From Dehalococcoidales bacterium (GTDB lineage: Bacteria > Chloroflexota > Dehalococcoidia > Lucifugimonadales > Lucifugimonadaceae): DNA of 32,002 bases. The notes under the pieces were generated by a model that ran no database searches, was not told where the DNA came from, and was given only the letters and a program-made list of their open reading frames with translations. Shown one piece after another: positions 30,458 through 32,002 of this stretch; the first letter of the stretch is position 1; the number at the start of each line of letters is the position of its first letter. The position numbers and the translations under genes are program-made. Location of the stretch: contig JAACCT010000032.1 of the NCBI GenBank assembly GCA_009937255.1, forward strand, positions 1-32,002. Reading direction: 5' to 3'.

Positions 30458-30835
30458 TTAATTTTTTGAATCTAAAGGTTTAGTGAGAGCTAATATTAAA
30501 CTGTCATTATATATTTCAGTTATGTATTCTTTCATTTCTTCTCTATGTTTTATTTTTTGATTGCCGTACCATTTTTCTAAAAATAAATTATAATTTTTTT
30601 TATTATCAAATGTTAGCCTAAGCTTTCCATTTTTAACTTTATCCTTTTTTACGTGGGATAAAATTCCAGCAAATGAATTTTCCAATTGTTCTTTTTGAGT
30701 TTTCTTATAATTGGTAATATATTGTTGATTATCAGAATCTATTCTAGGACTATAATCATCCGTAATTACTTCTAATAAAGTTAAGAACTCTTCAGATAAA
30801 TTACTTCCTAATTCATTTGTTTTTTCTTTATACAT
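30458..30835 (-). CDS. Unrecognised 125-residue soluble protein
   Basis: A helical, charged protein with Lys, Glu and Asn runs, e.g. YKEKTNELGSNLSEEFLTLL and KNGKLRLTFDNKKNYNLFL. No signal peptide or membrane segment and no catalytic motif. It follows the mutarotase-like gene (30875) by 39 bases on the same strand, so it may be co-transcribed. The ATG has no clear ribosome site. Function unknown. Confidence 0.55.
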   Translation of the reverse strand: MYKEKTNELGSNLSEEFLTLLEVITDDYSPRIDSDNQQYITNYKKTQKEQLENSFAGILSHVKKDKVKNGKLRLTFDNKKNYNLFLEKWYGNQKIKHREEMKEYITEIYNDSLILALTKPLDSKN

Positions 30836-30874
30836 AATTGAAATAATATAAAAAAAAAATACAACTTGAAAATT

Positions 30875-31957
30875 TTATGTCCTATTAATGAATGGATTTT
30901 TATTTTGGTCAGTTGTATTTCCTAAAATAATACCTGCTTTCATTTTTGCAGATATATATTCTCCAGCTTTTACTGGTAGTGCTGTTCCATTATTTTGAGC
31001 TTCTTTTACGCCATCATTGTGCCAACTTGTACAAGGTTCAAGACCAGCATTATAGGAACGTCCATAAAATGGATAGCCATAACTACCCCCAAAATTTCTC
31101 CAGTACCAAATATACTTAAATATATCTTTAGGAAATTCTACTGCCCATGAAAGACCTAATTCATTGTTTGTTACTGAATACCATCCTTCAGAAAGATCAG
31201 TAAAATAAGCCATGTCTAATGATCTATCAGATTTACCAGGAATTTTTCTGAAATCTGACCTGTTCCCATCTTTCATATCAACAAAAGGCCAATTTCCTGA
31301 AAAGTTAGGCTTTAACTTTGAGGACTTATCTGCATCAGTTGGATGAGTTAAAATAGTACAATTTGGAACGGTTAAAGTACATTTTTCATTTAAAAAAGAT
31401 CCACCAATAGCTATATGCTCTAACCAAACAATATCTAAATCCTCTTCACCATAATTTTTTACTTCTTGTTCTATTTCTATAAATGTTTCATTTGATTTTA
31501 ATGAGATTATTCTCTGTATTTCAAATGGGCTTCTCATGCTTCTACCGGTAAACTCAACTTTACATAAATCGTGGGTATCTATTAGAATTTTAGTATCCCA
31601 TGGAATATTATTTACATCTCCATGAATTCCGTAATCAGCTCCATAATATTTAGTGGGATAACCACCATGTGGAACTACAGTTTGCCATCCTCCTTCATAA
31701 TAGTCTAACCATACAGATTCAGGGTCTCCTGTTGAGGGTGTTGAAAGTGAAGGATTTCTAACTCCCCATGGAGTTTTAAACATCATCTCAGTATCTGTTG
31801 GTTTATGAATAAAACTTGAAATATCGGCACCTTTATCAGCAATAATATGCAATTTTATAAATTGGTTTTCTAAAATTACAGTTTTCATTCCTCTGTAATG
31901 CCATGAGTCAGAAACTCTAGCTCCTATAACTCTTTCATCTTGGTAATTTTTACTCAT
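30875..31957 (-). CDS. DUF4432 / aldose 1-epimerase-like protein
   Basis: A 360-residue protein of the galactose-mutarotase-like beta-sandwich superfamily. KLHIIADKGADISSFIHKPT near residue 40 is the characteristic strand-turn, and GWQTVVPHGGYP, YGIHGDVNNIPW and DIVWLEHIAIGG fit the sugar-binding cleft of DUF4432 proteins. Conserved His residues (in HGG, IHGD and LEHIA) are candidates for catalysis. No signal peptide. Mutarotases convert anomers before a dehydrogenase or kinase acts, so a role beside the SDR and lactonase is plausible. The substrate is unknown. Confidence 0.8.
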   Translation of the reverse strand: MSKNYQDERVIGARVSDSWHYRGMKTVILENQFIKLHIIADKGADISSFIHKPTDTEMMFKTPWGVRNPSLSTPSTGDPESVWLDYYEGGWQTVVPHGGYPTKYYGADYGIHGDVNNIPWDTKILIDTHDLCKVEFTGRSMRSPFEIQRIISLKSNETFIEIEQEVKNYGEEDLDIVWLEHIAIGGSFLNEKCTLTVPNCTILTHPTDADKSSKLKPNFSGNWPFVDMKDGNRSDFRKIPGKSDRSLDMAYFTDLSEGWYSVTNNELGLSWAVEFPKDIFKYIWYWRNFGGSYGYPFYGRSYNAGLEPCTSWHNDGVKEAQNNGTALPVKAGEYISAKMKAGIILGNTTDQNKNPFINRT

Positions 31958-32002
31958 ATTAATAATTGATTTTTTTGTTTAGAAATATTTTTTATACTGA
32001 TA

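Noticed and set aside
1-32002. CRISPR arrays, tRNA, rRNA or insertion sequences
   Set aside because: No repeat-spacer pattern, no cloverleaf or rRNA segment and no transposase reading frame with flanking inverted repeats was seen by eye.

Overview
This is a 32 kb, strongly AT-rich window of a free-living bacterium, most likely marine and pelagic. The evidence is a proton-pumping rhodopsin next to an ammonium transporter and P-II gene, short intergenic gaps, and no tRNA, rRNA, CRISPR array, insertion sequence or phage structural gene. Several families occur in two or more copies: enolase superfamily, short-chain and aldo/keto reductases, amidohydrolases, DinB-like proteins and beta-propellers. 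Marine SAR202-type Chloroflexota are known for this habit. That assignment is inference; no marker gene is present to settle it.

Layout. 1-3.7 kb: an HpcH/HpaI aldolase cut by the window edge, a lipoprotein, an enolase-superfamily dehydratase and a cupin. 3.7-7.5 kb: small and unrecognised genes, including two 35-38 residue membrane peptides and a tandem gene relic. 7.6-10.1 kb: a propeller protein, a papain-like protein and a sialidase-fold protein. 10.3-14.7 kb: an aldo/keto reductase, a GNAT acetyltransferase, a superinfection-immunity-domain membrane protein, an NHL protein and a PQQ-type aldose dehydrogenase lipoprotein. 14.7-20.5 kb: two DinB-like proteins flanking an SDR, a sugar isomerase-like TIM barrel, a second aldo/keto reductase, a serine hydrolase and an RraA-like aldolase. 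20.8-23.3 kb: rhodopsin, P-II and AmtB. 24.1-28.1 kb: a second enolase-superfamily enzyme, two amidohydrolases, a zinc-ribbon-like protein and a small membrane protein. 28.2-32 kb: a small unknown, an SMP-30 lactonase, a second SDR, an unknown and a DUF4432 mutarotase-like protein.

How the genes may work together. The window holds candidates for every step of a non-phosphorylating sugar oxidation route: mutarotase (30875), aldose dehydrogenases (10290, 13524, 17612, 29655), lactonase (28644), aldonate dehydratase (2055) and 2-keto-3-deoxy acid aldolases (1-429, 19841). They are scattered over several transcription units, so the pathway is an inference. AmtB, P-II and rhodopsin lie on one strand and suggest nitrogen scavenging supported by light; the rhodopsin carries the glutamine that marks blue-absorbing variants.

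The intergenic regions hold several short in-frame coding tails without starts, which I read as fossils of lost genes, and one segment of about 107 bp duplicated 15 kb apart. I found no self-contained novel defence or mobile system. The least explained items are the small membrane proteins, the duplicated immunity-protein tail, the papain-like protein, the CxxC protein with no ordinary start codon, and an upstream element shared by the cupin and propeller genes.
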